From NCBI GenBank assembly GCA_035999765.1, contig CP108521.1, forward strand, positions 5,084,001-5,148,000: a DNA stretch of 64,000 nt, given 5' to 3'. A program made the translations under genes and the position numbers. The notes beneath the pieces are model-generated. The model did no database searches. It had not been told where the DNA came from and saw only the letters and a list, made by a program, of their open reading frames with translations. Below are positions 26,829 to 35,708 of the stretch, piece by piece. How positions within the stretch are numbered: the stretch's first letter is position 1; each line of letters begins with the position of its first letter. This DNA is from Streptomyces sp. NBC_01231. GTDB taxonomy: Bacteria > Actinomycetota > Actinomycetes > Streptomycetales > Streptomycetaceae.

Positions 26829-27213
26829 CGCCGCCGAGTTGCTGGAAAACCTGCAACAGGTTGTCAAGTCTGGCGTTTATGGCATCCAGCCGTTCGGACA
26901 GCTCGATGTATTCCGGTGTGGGCATTCGCCCGCCGTTTTCCGCCTCGGGAGTGCCGGCCTTCGGGTCGGCCTCTGAGGGCACGGGATCGGCGACGAAGTT
27001 GCCCCGCCCCGGCATGGAGTAGATCAGCCCTTCATCGCGCAGCATGCGCAGCGCAGACCGTGCGGTCATGTTCGCGATTTCGTAGGTCGCTTCGAGGTCG
27101 CGCGACGAAGGGACCCGTTCGCCCGGCTTGAGGCGCCCGGAACGGATCTGCCGCCGCAGCTCCTCGGCGACCAGACGGTACGGCGGAGTGTCGGAATCCT
27201 TGGGCAGCTTCAT
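26809..27213 (-). CDS. GntR-family repressor (KorSA-like) of the transfer region
   Basis: 134-residue regulator. An N-terminal winged helix (YRLVAEELRRQIRSGRLKPG, then ERVPSSRDLEATYEIANMT and GLIYSMPGRGNFV) is followed by a short tail, SERLDAINARLDNLLQVFQQL, that looks like a coiled coil for dimerisation. There is no large effector-binding domain. AICEs and Streptomyces plasmids use such small GntR repressors (KorSA, TraR types) to hold tra expression down. The gene is divergent from the tra operon, with repeats in the shared promoter. Confidence 0.88.
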   Translation of the reverse strand: MKLPKDSDTPPYRLVAEELRRQIRSGRLKPGERVPSSRDLEATYEIANMTARSALRMLRDEGLIYSMPGRGNFVADPVPSEADPKAGTPEAENGGRMPTPEYIELSERLDAINARLDNLLQVFQQLGGATGPNK

Positions 27214-27280
27214 ATCCGGAGGGTAGCGGGCCTAGCCCACCTCGCGCAGTAAGACCCTGATGCACACCCCTGCCAACGCT

Positions 27281-27323
27281 GCGCTAGCTCGCGCTATGTC
27301 AGATGTGCGCTAGGCGCTTGACG
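27281..27323. promoter_or_regulatory. GCGCTA repeats and -35-like box before the transfer operon
   Basis: GCGCTA occurs at 27281-27286, 27291-27296 and 27307-27312, followed by TTGACG at 27318-27323 as a possible -35 box. The repeats lie between the GntR repressor and the operon it would control, so they are candidate operators. Confidence 0.5.
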
Positions 27324-27398
27324 CACCCATTGGACGTAGTGCACTGTTGATCACGCCCCGCCACCCGGCGGAGCACCTACCGAAAGGACGTAACACCC

Positions 27399-27755
27399 AT
27401 GGCCCGTATCCGTGTTGGCCTGCTCCCCACCGCGTCGTTCATGGTCGGCACCCTGCCAGTGCCGAAGTACGCGGACGCCGAGAAGACCCAGTTCGCCACC
27501 GACCGTGAAACCGGCGCGAAGCTCTACACGATCACCCTCTTCTTCATGGAGGAGGACCGCGCGGAGGCGCTGAAGATCACCGTTCCGGAGACCGGTCTCC
27601 CCAACGGCCTCAAGCCGGGTCTGCCGGTCATGCCGGTGGAGCTGTTCGCCACCCCGTGGGCCCGGATCTTCAACGGCTCGCTCTCGGACGGCATCGCCTA
27701 CCGCGCCAGCCGCCTGGACCTGGCGACCCCGGCCCCGGCCGCTGACGCGGCGTGA
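27399..27755 (+). CDS. SCO3933-like AICE regulatory/transfer protein
   Basis: 118-residue protein of a family regularly found at this place in Streptomyces AICEs (between the GntR repressor and traB). Features are IRVGLLPTASFMVGTLPVP, ITLFFMEEDRAEALKITVPE and MPVELFATPWARI. It is likely soluble and beta-rich. Its molecular role has not been settled to my knowledge. The next gene starts with GTGA overlapping its stop, so the operon is translationally coupled. Confidence 0.75.
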   Translation: MARIRVGLLPTASFMVGTLPVPKYADAEKTQFATDRETGAKLYTITLFFMEEDRAEALKITVPETGLPNGLKPGLPVMPVELFATPWARIFNGSLSDGIAYRASRLDLATPAPAADAA

Positions 27756-27958
27756 GCGGCACCGCTTTCCGGTTCGGCGCTGAGCGCAGCTACCCGCTGG
27801 CTCACGCCGGGCCGGACCCCCGGTTCACCGAGTCGCTCGTGAACTCGGTGGCGGCGGTGCTCGTCGGCTACGGATACCCCCGCCTGGCGGCTGTCGATGA
27901 CTGGGCGGCCCTCGAATCGGCCCTCGCGGCCTTCCTCTACAAACCCAGGGAGCAATGA
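27752..27958 (+). CDS. Small AICE operon protein, 68 residues
   Basis: Small protein with MSGTAFRFGAERSYPLAHAG and VNSVAAVLVGYGYPRLAAVD. The GTG start overlaps the previous stop and its own TGA is followed at once by the traB ATG, so translation is continuous through the operon. The function is unknown. Confidence 0.65.
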   Translation: MSGTAFRFGAERSYPLAHAGPDPRFTESLVNSVAAVLVGYGYPRLAAVDDWAALESALAAFLYKPREQ

Positions 27959-29365
27959 ATGTCTGTGCAGGAGGTGTTCGGCCTGGCCCCGCTCGTCGCG
28001 CTGCTCGGCGTCGCCGTGTTCGCCGTGTGGGCGGTGGTGTGGGTGGTCCGCTACGTGCGCGCCGATGCCATGACCCGGCAGTCCATCCGGCAGGCCGTGC
28101 GCGTGCGGCGGGGCTGGAAGCGGCTCGCGCCGATGCTGAAGCTGTCGGCCACGGACAAGACGCCCACCCCGATGGCGTCGCTGGCGAACACGGACGGCAA
28201 GCCCGTCAGGCCCCGCGTCCTGATCCCGGCCCTGAAGGTCACGCATGACGCGTACGGGGTGATCGCGCGGGCGACCTGCCTGCCCGGCGTGGGACTGGAG
28301 CAGTTCCAGAAGGCGGCCCTGCACCTGGCCGACGCCTGGCGGTGCACGCGGGTCGCGGTCACCCAGGACAAGCCCGGAGAGGTGGTCATCCGTGGTGTCC
28401 GGCTCGATCCGCTGAAGTTCACCACCGAGCACCATCCCACGGGTGAGGTGCCGGGGGAGACCGCCCGGTGGGACCTGGGCTTGGACGAGTACGCCCAGCC
28501 GGTGTCCGTCGACCTTACGCAGGTGCCCGGCGTGACTGTGGCCGGCCTTCCCGGCTTCGGCAAGACCTCGCTCATCAACCGGCTGATCTGCGACTGGGCG
28601 CCCTCGCCCGCGATTCAGTTCGTGTGCGCCGACGGCAAGGTGTCCACCGCCAGGGAGGGCGACTATGCCCATCTCGTGAAGCGGATGTTCGCCTTCGTCG
28701 GGGACGACCTCGAAGAGGCCAACGCCCTGTTCCGGCGGCTGGTGGAGCTGCGCCGCGCCCGTGTCTCGGCCGCGGAACGCATCCTCGGGGTGCAGAGCAT
28801 GTGGGAGGCCGGGCCGTCCGCAGTGTGGCCGCTCGTCGTCGTGATCATCGACGAGGCGCACACCTACTTCCGGGACCACAAGGGCAGCGACCCGAAGACG
28901 AAGAAGCTCGCCGCACTCGCCGCCGAGAACGCCCGGCTGGTTGAGGATCTGGTGAAGAAGGGCCGCAGCATGGGCATCCTCGTCATCCTCGCCACCCAGA
29001 AGTCCACCGGTGACGCCATCCCGACGTTCATCCGCGACGTGTGCCCCATCGGCCTGTCCTTCGCGCAGAAGACCGCCGAAGCTGCCGTCGCCGCGCTGGG
29101 GGAGGACATCCGGGAGTGGCCGGACGCCAACCCCATCAACCTCCAGGACCGTGCCTACGTCGGCGTCGCCTCCATGAACCACCAGTCACAGCCCGGATTC
29201 ACCCGCATCCGCACGCCCTTCGTGTCCGGCAGGGACTCCGCCCACATCGCCGCCCGTACCGCCCACCTCACCGCCGACCCGGCCGACCTGCTCACCGCCG
29301 AACTCCCCGGCGTCGAACTCAGGAAGTCCAGCCCGGACAACACCACCCCGCCTATGGCGGCCTGA
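27959..29365 (+). CDS. FtsK/SpoIIIE-type conjugative DNA translocase (TraB/TraSA-like)
   Basis: 468-residue ATPase that moves double-stranded DNA between mycelial cells, the only protein strictly needed for transfer of these elements. A membrane helix spans residues 9-31. Walker A is GLPGFGKTS (about 196-204) and Walker B is LVVVIIDEAH (about 292-301). DLVKKGRSMGILVILATQK follows the FtsK pattern. The ATG follows the previous stop directly. No broken motif is seen. Confidence 0.9.
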   Translation: MSVQEVFGLAPLVALLGVAVFAVWAVVWVVRYVRADAMTRQSIRQAVRVRRGWKRLAPMLKLSATDKTPTPMASLANTDGKPVRPRVLIPALKVTHDAYGVIARATCLPGVGLEQFQKAALHLADAWRCTRVAVTQDKPGEVVIRGVRLDPLKFTTEHHPTGEVPGETARWDLGLDEYAQPVSVDLTQVPGVTVAGLPGFGKTSLINRLICDWAPSPAIQFVCADGKVSTAREGDYAHLVKRMFAFVGDDLEEANALFRRLVELRRARVSAAERILGVQSMWEAGPSAVWPLVVVIIDEAHTYFRDHKGSDPKTKKLAALAAENARLVEDLVKKGRSMGILVILATQKSTGDAIPTFIRDVCPIGLSFAQKTAEAAVAALGEDIREWPDANPINLQDRAYVGVASMNHQSQPGFTRIRTPFVSGRDSAHIAARTAHLTADPADLLTAELPGVELRKSSPDNTTPPMAA

Positions 29366-29418
29366 CCACCTGTCGGGCTTCCCCCTCGTGGCTTCACCCG
29401 GAAAGGAGGTGAACACTC

Positions 29419-30147
29419 ATGACTGAGGACCGGATCACTCAGCGCACCATCACCGCCGTGATGATCGTCATCGCCGCGTTGGCGTTCGTCTTCTCCTTCG
29501 GCAACGTCTGGGCCCTGGCCCTGCGCCTGGGCGTCCCCGCCCCGATCGCACCGCTCATCGCCCCCATGGTGGACCTGTCCGTGGTCGGCCTCCTGGTGGC
29601 CCTGCGCTACCTCTCCCTGCGCGGCGTCCCGGCCGAGCAGATGAAGGCGGCCACCCGGCTGATGCACTTCTCCGGGCTGCTGACCCTGGCCCTCAACATC
29701 GCCGAACCCGTGGTCGCCGGGCACTACGGTCGCGCTGCCGTCGACGCCGTGGCACCGCTGCTCCTCCTCGGCTGGGGAGCCGTCGGGCCGCAGCTCCTGC
29801 GCGCCTTCCACACGGTCACCTCCGACGCCACCGCCCCCACAGCTGCCAAGACGAAACCGGCCGAAGACCCCGCCCCGGCCTCCGGCGAGTCGGAACCCGC
29901 CTCAACGCCCGTACCCCCGGCCCCCGTTCCGGCGCCTGCCCCCTCACAGCCCCGCCCTACCGCACCCGCTACGGCTCCCGCCCCTGCCGTGCCTGCGGTC
30001 AAGGTGCCTGAGCCGCTACTGACCGAAGCGCGCTCGATCGCCGCATCCCACCATGCCGAGCACGGAGAAACGATTACTCCGGCTCAGCTCAAGATGCGGC
30101 TCGGCATCGGCCTGCCCATGGCCACCGCCCTCCACGCCGCCCTGTAG
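29419..30147 (+). CDS. Spread protein (SpdB-like, DUF2637) membrane protein
   Basis: 242-residue membrane protein. Four helices lie within the first 125 residues (for example AVMIVIAALAFVFSFGNVWAL and LTLALNIAEPVVAGHY), followed by a Pro/Ala-rich linker (about 140-195) and a C-terminal helical segment ITPAQLKMRLGIGLPMATAL that resembles a DNA-binding turn. Proteins of this type help spread the element within the recipient mycelium. GGAGG stands before the ATG. Confidence 0.82.
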   Translation: MTEDRITQRTITAVMIVIAALAFVFSFGNVWALALRLGVPAPIAPLIAPMVDLSVVGLLVALRYLSLRGVPAEQMKAATRLMHFSGLLTLALNIAEPVVAGHYGRAAVDAVAPLLLLGWGAVGPQLLRAFHTVTSDATAPTAAKTKPAEDPAPASGESEPASTPVPPAPVPAPAPSQPRPTAPATAPAPAVPAVKVPEPLLTEARSIAASHHAEHGETITPAQLKMRLGIGLPMATALHAAL

Positions 30148-30215
30148 AGCCGCGCTCCCCCGCCGGCCTTACCGGCACTCCCCACCCTCGCCCGCCCCTG
30201 GGCCCGATCCGTCAT

Positions 30216-30263
30216 GCCTGCGGGCAGCAGCCCGAGCGCACTGAATCGCTGCTGCCCGCAGGC
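30216..30263. promoter_or_regulatory. 15-bp perfect hairpin just upstream of rep
   Basis: GCCTGCGGGCAGCAG (30216-30230) pairs perfectly with CTGCTGCCCGCAGGC (30249-30263) around an 18-base loop, 37 bases before the rep start. It could terminate the tra-spd transcript, attenuate rep, or be the nicking hairpin of the rolling-circle origin. Confidence 0.55.
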
Positions 30264-30299
30264 CCCCACCATCGCGCCAGAAGGGAGACGCCGCCACCC

Positions 30300-31784
30300 A
30301 TGCGCCACCCCCTCGATCTGCGCCACGTCATCAGCCCCGGCCTGCGGGACCTGATCGAACTGGCCAACACCCACGACTTCGACCGCGTCACCGAACAGGT
30401 CCGCGATCTGCGCGGCTGCACCAACCCCGTCAACCTGCACGGCTGGACGGTCACCACTGACCAGAACACCAAGGAAGTGGTCCGCTCCTACCGCTCCGAA
30501 GACGAGCCCTCCGGACGCCTGCTGACCGCCTGCGGCAACCGCCGCTCCTCCCGATGCCCAGCCTGCTCCCGCGTATACGCCGCCGACACCTACCACCTCA
30601 TCAAGGCCGGACTGTCCGGCGGCAAGGACGTCGCCGAAACCGTCCGCGACCACCCCCGCGCCTTTGTCACCCTCACCGCCCCCTCCTTCGGCCCCGTCCA
30701 TAACCGCCCCACCACCGACGCGGGCAAGCCCCAGCCCTGTGCCTGCCGTCAGACCCACGCCGAAGATGCGCCGGAACTCAGCACCCCGCTGAACCCGGCC
30801 ACGTACGACTACACGGGCGCCGTGCTGTGGAACGCGCACGCCGGTCAGCTGTGGGCACGCTTCACCACCTACCTTCGCCGCGCCCTGGCCGAACACCTCG
30901 GCATGACGCAGAAGGCGCTGAACGCCGCTCTGCGTGTCTCCTTCGCGAAGGTCGCCGAGTACCAAAAGCGCGGCCTGGTCCACTTCCACGCCGTAATCCG
31001 CTTCGACGGACCCGAGGGCCACACCACCGAGCCCCCGCCCTGGGCCACCTTCGACGCCCTGAGCGCCGCCGTGGGCCTGGCGGTCGAGCGTGCCCAACTC
31101 ACCATCGCCTCCGACGCCATCGGCGAACGCGTCATCGCCTGGGGCCGCCGGTTCAGGGTCGACCCCATCACCGCCCTGGGCAACGGCGAACTCACCGACG
31201 CCCGCGTTGCCGAGTACACAGACGCCAAGGTCGCCGGATACATCGCCAAGTACGCCACCAAGAACGCCGAAGGCACCGGCACCGTGGACCGCACCTTGAT
31301 GTGTCGCCCCTGCGCCGGACGCGGCTACGTGCGCGATCCCGCCCGCCTCCCCGCCCGGTGCACCGACTGCCACGGCACCGGACAGACCGAACCCATCAGG
31401 GCCCTGCCCATTCAGCAGCACGTCCGCCAGATGATCCGTACGGCCTGGGCCCTCGGCCATCTCCCAGAGTTCGCCGAACTCAAGCTCTGGAAGTGGGCCC
31501 ACATGCTCGGCTTCCGCGGCCACTTCTCCACCAAGTCCCGCGCCTACTCCACAACCCTCGGCGCACTCCGCGACGTACGCCGTGCCTGGCGCCTCGCCCA
31601 GGCCGAAGCCACCCGCGCCCGCGCCGGCCTCCCCACCACCGACGCGACCACCCTCGTCACCGCCTCCTCGTGGACCTACCTCAGCACCGGCTACCGCCCC
31701 GGCGAAGAACTGCTCGCCGCCCAGGTCCGCCACGACATCGCCCACACCCAACGCCTCAAGTCCGAAGGAGACCCCTGGCTGTGA
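30300..31784 (+). CDS. Rolling-circle replication initiator (RepSA-like, HUH type)
   Basis: 494-residue initiator that nicks the element's origin. The HUH motif is in GLVHFHAVIR (about 225-234). The catalytic tyrosine region is VAGYIAKYATK (about 311-321). A Cys pair RCPAC lies near residue 87, and a DnaJ-like zinc segment (CRPCAGRG ... CTDCHGTG) near 334-360. These match Rep of pSAM2-class elements. Its stop overlaps the GTG of xis. Confidence 0.88.
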   Translation: MRHPLDLRHVISPGLRDLIELANTHDFDRVTEQVRDLRGCTNPVNLHGWTVTTDQNTKEVVRSYRSEDEPSGRLLTACGNRRSSRCPACSRVYAADTYHLIKAGLSGGKDVAETVRDHPRAFVTLTAPSFGPVHNRPTTDAGKPQPCACRQTHAEDAPELSTPLNPATYDYTGAVLWNAHAGQLWARFTTYLRRALAEHLGMTQKALNAALRVSFAKVAEYQKRGLVHFHAVIRFDGPEGHTTEPPPWATFDALSAAVGLAVERAQLTIASDAIGERVIAWGRRFRVDPITALGNGELTDARVAEYTDAKVAGYIAKYATKNAEGTGTVDRTLMCRPCAGRGYVRDPARLPARCTDCHGTGQTEPIRALPIQQHVRQMIRTAWALGHLPEFAELKLWKWAHMLGFRGHFSTKSRAYSTTLGALRDVRRAWRLAQAEATRARAGLPTTDATTLVTASSWTYLSTGYRPGEELLAAQVRHDIAHTQRLKSEGDPWL

Positions 31785-31987
31785 CCACTGCGACCAAGGC
31801 CAACAGGCAGACGCTGAAGCTGGAGGAGGCTCTCGCCGAGATCGGGGTGTCCCGTGCAGCCTTCTACCGCATGCGCGCTCGGGGCCAGGCCCCCAGGCAC
31901 CTGAAGCTCCCCAACGGTCAGATCCGCATACGCCGGGCCGACCTCGACGCCTGGTTCGACTCCTGCGAGGTGCAGGAAGCGTGCTGA
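31781..31987 (+). CDS. xis: Excisionase (Xis), helix-turn-helix
   Basis: 68-residue DNA-binding protein of the MerR/excisionase type: LEEALAEIGVSRAAFYRMRA then PNGQIRIRRADLDAWFD. It directs the integrase toward excision. The GTG overlaps the rep stop (GTGA) with GAAGGAGA upstream, and its end overlaps the integrase start by seven bases. This rep-xis-int order is typical of AICEs. Confidence 0.85.
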   Translation: MTTATKANRQTLKLEEALAEIGVSRAAFYRMRARGQAPRHLKLPNGQIRIRRADLDAWFDSCEVQEAC

Positions 31988-33375
31988 CCTACGACGTACA
32001 GATCTGGGGCATCCGCAAGCGGCCCAACCGTGTGGCGGCCTATCAGCTCCGCTGGCGGGTCGGTCCCCGGCCCTTCTCCAAGAGCTACAAGATCAAGGCC
32101 CAGGCCGACGGTCGGCGCTCGGAGTTGCTCGCCGCTCTGCGTAACCGCGAGCAGTTCGACACGGAAACCGGCCTGCCTGCCTCGGAAGTGCAAGCGCTCA
32201 ACTCCACCACCTGGTACGCCCACACGCGCGCCTATGCGGAGATGAAGTGGCCCGGCGCTTCGGCCAAGCACCGCGCGAGCATCGCTGACACGCTGGCCAC
32301 CATCACGCCGAAGCTGGTCAAGGACAACCGTGGGGCTCCGGCTCCGAAGGTCCTCCGCATCGCCCTCTACTCGTGGGTCTACCGCTTCGTCCTCGGCGAC
32401 GACAGGACACTGAAGCCCCGTATCGACGTGGAGGAGCCGCCCGCCGACATCGTGTCGGCGCTGGACTGGATCAGCCGGAAGTCCGTCGACATCACCGCAC
32501 TCAACACGCCCTCGATGGTGCGTACGGCACTCGACGCCCTGAAGCTGAAGCAAGACGGCACGGCCGCTGCCGAGAACACGGTGAATCGCAAGCGGACAGT
32601 CTTCAGCAACTGCCTCCGATACGCGGTGGAACGGGAGTTGCTGGCGACCCTGCCCCTCGACAAGGTCGACTGGACCCAGCCCGAAACTGACGACGAGATC
32701 GACTTCCGGTTCGTACCCGGCCCGAAGCTGGCGAAGGCGCTGATCGACGCTGTAGGCGAGCAGGGGGAACGCGGACGGCACCTCATGGCGTTCTTCGGCT
32801 GCCTCTACTACGCGGCCAACCGCCCTGGGGAGGCGGCCAATCTCCGGGAAGACGACTTCACCTTGCCTGAAGAGGGCTGGGGGGAAGTACTGCTGTCGAC
32901 TAGCACACCCCGCGTCGGCTCCGGGTGGACCGACTCGGGCGAGTCGTTCGATACGCGCGGCCTGAAGAAGCGTGCCCGCAAGGCGACCCGGCCTGTACCG
33001 ATTCCCCCCGTCCTCGTGCGCCTGGTCCGCGAGCACATCAAGGAATTCGGCACCGCTGAAGACGGCCGGCTGTTCCGTGCGGCCCAGGGCGGCGGCCTGC
33101 TGTCCAAGGAGTACGGGGAGGCTTGGAAGGCGGCTCGACACGTGGTGCTGACCGATTCCGAGGCTGCCTCACCGTTGGCTGACGTGCCGTACTCCCTGCG
33201 CCACGCGGGCGTATCGCTCTGGCTTGAGTCCGGCGTCTCCCCGGCAGAAGTCGCCCGTCGCGCAGGCCACAGCATCGCGGTGCTGTTCCGCTTCTACGCC
33301 AAGGCGATTCACCGCAACCAGCAGCGCTCGAACGAACAAATCGAGCGAGCCTTGGAGGCCGCTGAGGAGGACTAG
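31981..33375 (+). CDS. int: Tyrosine site-specific recombinase (integrase)
   Basis: 464-residue integrase that recombines the element with the tRNA-Ser site. The N-terminal arm-binding part has YQLRWRVGPRPFSKSYK. The catalytic domain has the first Arg in CLYYAANRPGEAANLREDD, the second box in DVPYSLRHAGVSLWLESG, then RAGHSIAVLFRFYAK with the His and the tyrosine nucleophile. The GTG start inside the xis stop region has the usual coupling. It ends 2.3 kb from the right attachment repeat; integrases usually sit closer, and the intervening part looks decayed or acquired. Confidence 0.92.
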   Translation: MLTYDVQIWGIRKRPNRVAAYQLRWRVGPRPFSKSYKIKAQADGRRSELLAALRNREQFDTETGLPASEVQALNSTTWYAHTRAYAEMKWPGASAKHRASIADTLATITPKLVKDNRGAPAPKVLRIALYSWVYRFVLGDDRTLKPRIDVEEPPADIVSALDWISRKSVDITALNTPSMVRTALDALKLKQDGTAAAENTVNRKRTVFSNCLRYAVERELLATLPLDKVDWTQPETDDEIDFRFVPGPKLAKALIDAVGEQGERGRHLMAFFGCLYYAANRPGEAANLREDDFTLPEEGWGEVLLSTSTPRVGSGWTDSGESFDTRGLKKRARKATRPVPIPPVLVRLVREHIKEFGTAEDGRLFRAAQGGGLLSKEYGEAWKAARHVVLTDSEAASPLADVPYSLRHAGVSLWLESGVSPAEVARRAGHSIAVLFRFYAKAIHRNQQRSNEQIERALEAAEED

Positions 33376-33615
33376 ATCGCCCCCGCACGGTCGAAACCGG
33401 CTCGCCCACCACTACGAGCGGCGCGCCACCGTCATTGCCACTTTCTTCGACCTCGCCTATGCGATCACCACCTGGCGTAACCTGATCCGGCAGGCTTGGA
33501 CGACTCACCGTTGAAACCTGCGCCCGAACTGCCGATCATGGCTGCACGCCTATCCGCGTGACCTCTTAAGCAGATATATTTCCGTCATCGACGTAGTTAT
33601 GAATCTGAGGGCTCC

Positions 33616-33849
33616 ATGAGTGAAGTTGAGAATTTCCTGAATGCGTCAACTGATGAGGAATGCCAGCTGAGCAAGGTGATGATGGCGGCCGCATATAGCT
33701 TGCCTGTAGCAGAGCTTCCCATAGAGAACATCGTGCGCGACGGCAAGATCCTTGCTCGGAGGCGATGGATCACTACCGTGGTCGTCCTGACTTCTGTCGG
33801 CTTCGTTTGGCTGATTGCGCGCGCCAGGCGGCAGCAGCCACAGCTTTGA
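33616..33849 (+). CDS. Small hypothetical protein with one membrane helix
   Basis: 77-residue protein, MSEVENFLNASTDEECQLSK, with a C-terminal helix WITTVVVLTSVGFVWLIARA flanked by arginines. GAGG stands before the ATG and an AT-rich promoter-like stretch (33570-33600) lies upstream. Codon use is less GC-rich than in its neighbours. The function is unknown. Confidence 0.55.
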   Translation: MSEVENFLNASTDEECQLSKVMMAAAYSLPVAELPIENIVRDGKILARRRWITTVVVLTSVGFVWLIARARRQQPQL

Positions 33850-34175
33850 AGGTCGACACCCTCATTCCATATTCCAGATCAAGACTGGTGAGGCCATCGG
33901 GCTCACGGTGGCATGAGGGGGCAGAGGTGGAGGGGGCGATCAACGCGGCCTGGAACAGGCTCGCGATCTTGTAGGGACGGAGGCCGTGCCCGGTCTTTCG
34001 GGACCTCGGACACTCCGCCACCGGAATGGCCACCCGGCAATCGCCCGAATCCATCAGCGGGAACCCGCACCGAAATTAAGCAGAAACACTCATCAGGATC
34101 CGCCTGGTGTATTTAGGTTGAAGCGCCGGGGACTGGAACCGGAGCATGAGCCACCGCGCCAGCCCCCGACCTTAC
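33850..34175. other. Intergenic, nothing recognised
   Basis: 326 bases between the small membrane protein and the SapA-like gene. No gene, RNA or clear repeat was seen. Confidence 0.35.
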
Positions 34176-34595
34176 TCAGCCGCAGTGCTCCCAGCCGCTC
34201 GTCCAGGATGAACCATTGGCTGAGCCACCCCATTTGATACAGGTGTCGGGCGCAGACACATACACGGGCCCTGCGTACGTGTTATAAGTGCCAGAGTCGC
34301 TGATCGGACTACCGCCTTGCTTCTGTATGGAAGCTGACACGCGCTGTGGCCCGTAATAGTGCAGTTGCGTGGCGACGCAGTTTTTACCGTTACTGCTGTT
34401 ATACATCAGCCAAACAATACTGCCATCACCTGCCAATGCGTGGCTGTCGATGACTCTGTAGCCAGACCCGCACACGTCGGTGCCGAAGTCGGCCGGGCTT
34501 GCCGGGGCTGCGCTTGCCGGAGCAGCCGTGCCGAGCAGTCCTGCGGCGGCGACGGCGCCTAACACTGCAGCCGTTTTGATCTTGGAGTGGAACAC
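34176..34595 (-). CDS. Secreted protein, spore-associated protein A (SapA) family
   Basis: 139 residues from the GTG at 34595. Signal peptide: basic start FHSKIKTAAVLGAVAAAG, then ending TAAPASAAPA. The mature part has DVCGSGYRVIDSHAL, VWLMYNSSNGKNCVATQL and a C-terminal KWGGSANGSSWTSGWEHCG. This matches my memory of Streptomyces spore-associated protein A, a small secreted protein found with aerial spores. It carries four cysteines, probably two disulfides. It is cargo at the right end of the element; the DNA is less GC-rich than the backbone. Confidence 0.72.
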   Translation of the reverse strand: MFHSKIKTAAVLGAVAAAGLLGTAAPASAAPASPADFGTDVCGSGYRVIDSHALAGDGSIVWLMYNSSNGKNCVATQLHYYGPQRVSASIQKQGGSPISDSGTYNTYAGPVYVSAPDTCIKWGGSANGSSWTSGWEHCG

Positions 34596-35152
34596 GGAAC
34601 CTACTTCCTCATCTACGGGTGACGTTGCCGTGAAGATTCTTTGCCAGCAAGGTCGAATCGTCAACTGGGCACCTCGCTACGGGAGTTGCGCGAATGGGGG
34701 CGGGCGCATATCGGGTGCGCCCGGCGGGGCGGGGGTAGTGGTGGTGTCAGCTACTCGCCGGGGTCTCGACGGCGCGCAGGCTGGCGACTGCCAGGGCGGC
34801 GCCCGCTCCGTCGCGCCGGGCGACGGCGGCCGGGTTGTCCCAGCGGGTGGCACACCCCTCGGGGACGGGCACGCCGCGCCAGGTACACAGGGCGGGAATG
34901 CCGGGCTCCACGGCCTCGCGTGGCCCCCTTCTGCCTCCGGCCAGATGTGTGGGCGCCTGGCGGCTGACGCTGGTCGTGAACGACCGCGGCCCCTCCACCG
35001 TGCTTGGGGTTGGTGGAGGGGCCGCGTCGGGCGCTGTCGCACGGAGCTGTGCGGTTCAGCAGTTGGGCAGTTGAGAGCTTAGCAACGTGTGACGTTCTGC
35101 CTGCGGAGCGCGAGGGGCGGTCAGGGGCACGTGGGGCGGTCGGTTTAAAGGT
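34596..35152. other. Decayed right-end region, no firm gene
   Basis: The frames here overlap one another without ribosome sites. A minus-strand frame 34747-34998 (83 codons) is the best candidate but matches nothing I know. It contains a strong hairpin at 34985-35026. Confidence 0.4.
34985..35026. terminator. Strong hairpin, 15-bp stem
   Basis: CGCGGCCCCTCCACC (34985-34999) and GGTGGAGGGGCCGCG (35012-35026) pair perfectly around a 12-base loop. It resembles a factor-independent terminator, yet no intact gene ends at it. Confidence 0.6.
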
Positions 35153-35430
35153 GTCTTCATCAGCTTGGCGGTCCTCGATCCACTGATTGCCGTCTTGGTG
35201 GGACTCGCGCGGAGGGAAAGGCATCTGGCTGGCCGACGGCACGATGGTGCTGGACGTCTGCGCGAACTGGATCGGCAACTGGCAGTGGGAACAGGATGAT
35301 CCGACAAGGCTTCTGCGCCCTGTCGGGCTGCTGCCCACACCATCTTCGGCCTGTTCGTCGTCGCGTTTGTTGTGCCCCTGCATCGCACGGTTGGCAGGGC
35401 GATAGGCAAGTCCGGGGCGCGATGTCGTCC
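35153..35430 (+). pseudogene. Frameshifted remnant of a membrane protein gene
   Basis: Three consecutive segments in shifting frames read like one membrane protein: VFISLAVLDPLIAVLVGLAR (from 35153), then GTMVLDVCANWIGNW and TRLLRPVGLLP (frame from 35220), then TIFGLFVVAFVVPLHRTVGR (from 35339). One frame change falls near 35211-35220 and a second near 35337. No start is seen upstream. The DVxANW...RLLRPxGLLP pattern recalls small Streptomyces membrane proteins whose family I cannot name. Confidence 0.55.
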
Positions 35431-35708
35431 GAGCGACGATTCGCGGGTCCCGGCGTCTCAGCGACGGTCCACGCCTCGGATCAGAGGGGGCCGCTGACCA
35501 GCAGGTTCGCGGATCCATTTCGGCGAACTCTGGTCCACGCCTGGTCCACACGCACTGATCCACAACGCGACTGGGCCGGATCAAGGTGAGACAGGCCCCG
35601 CGCAGAAGTGGCGCCCCTCACCGAGGGACACCCCATCTGACCAGCACGTCTTTGACCTGCGGAGGCGGTGCGATCCGCACCCACAGGAACGCTGTCACGC
35701 TCTCGCGT

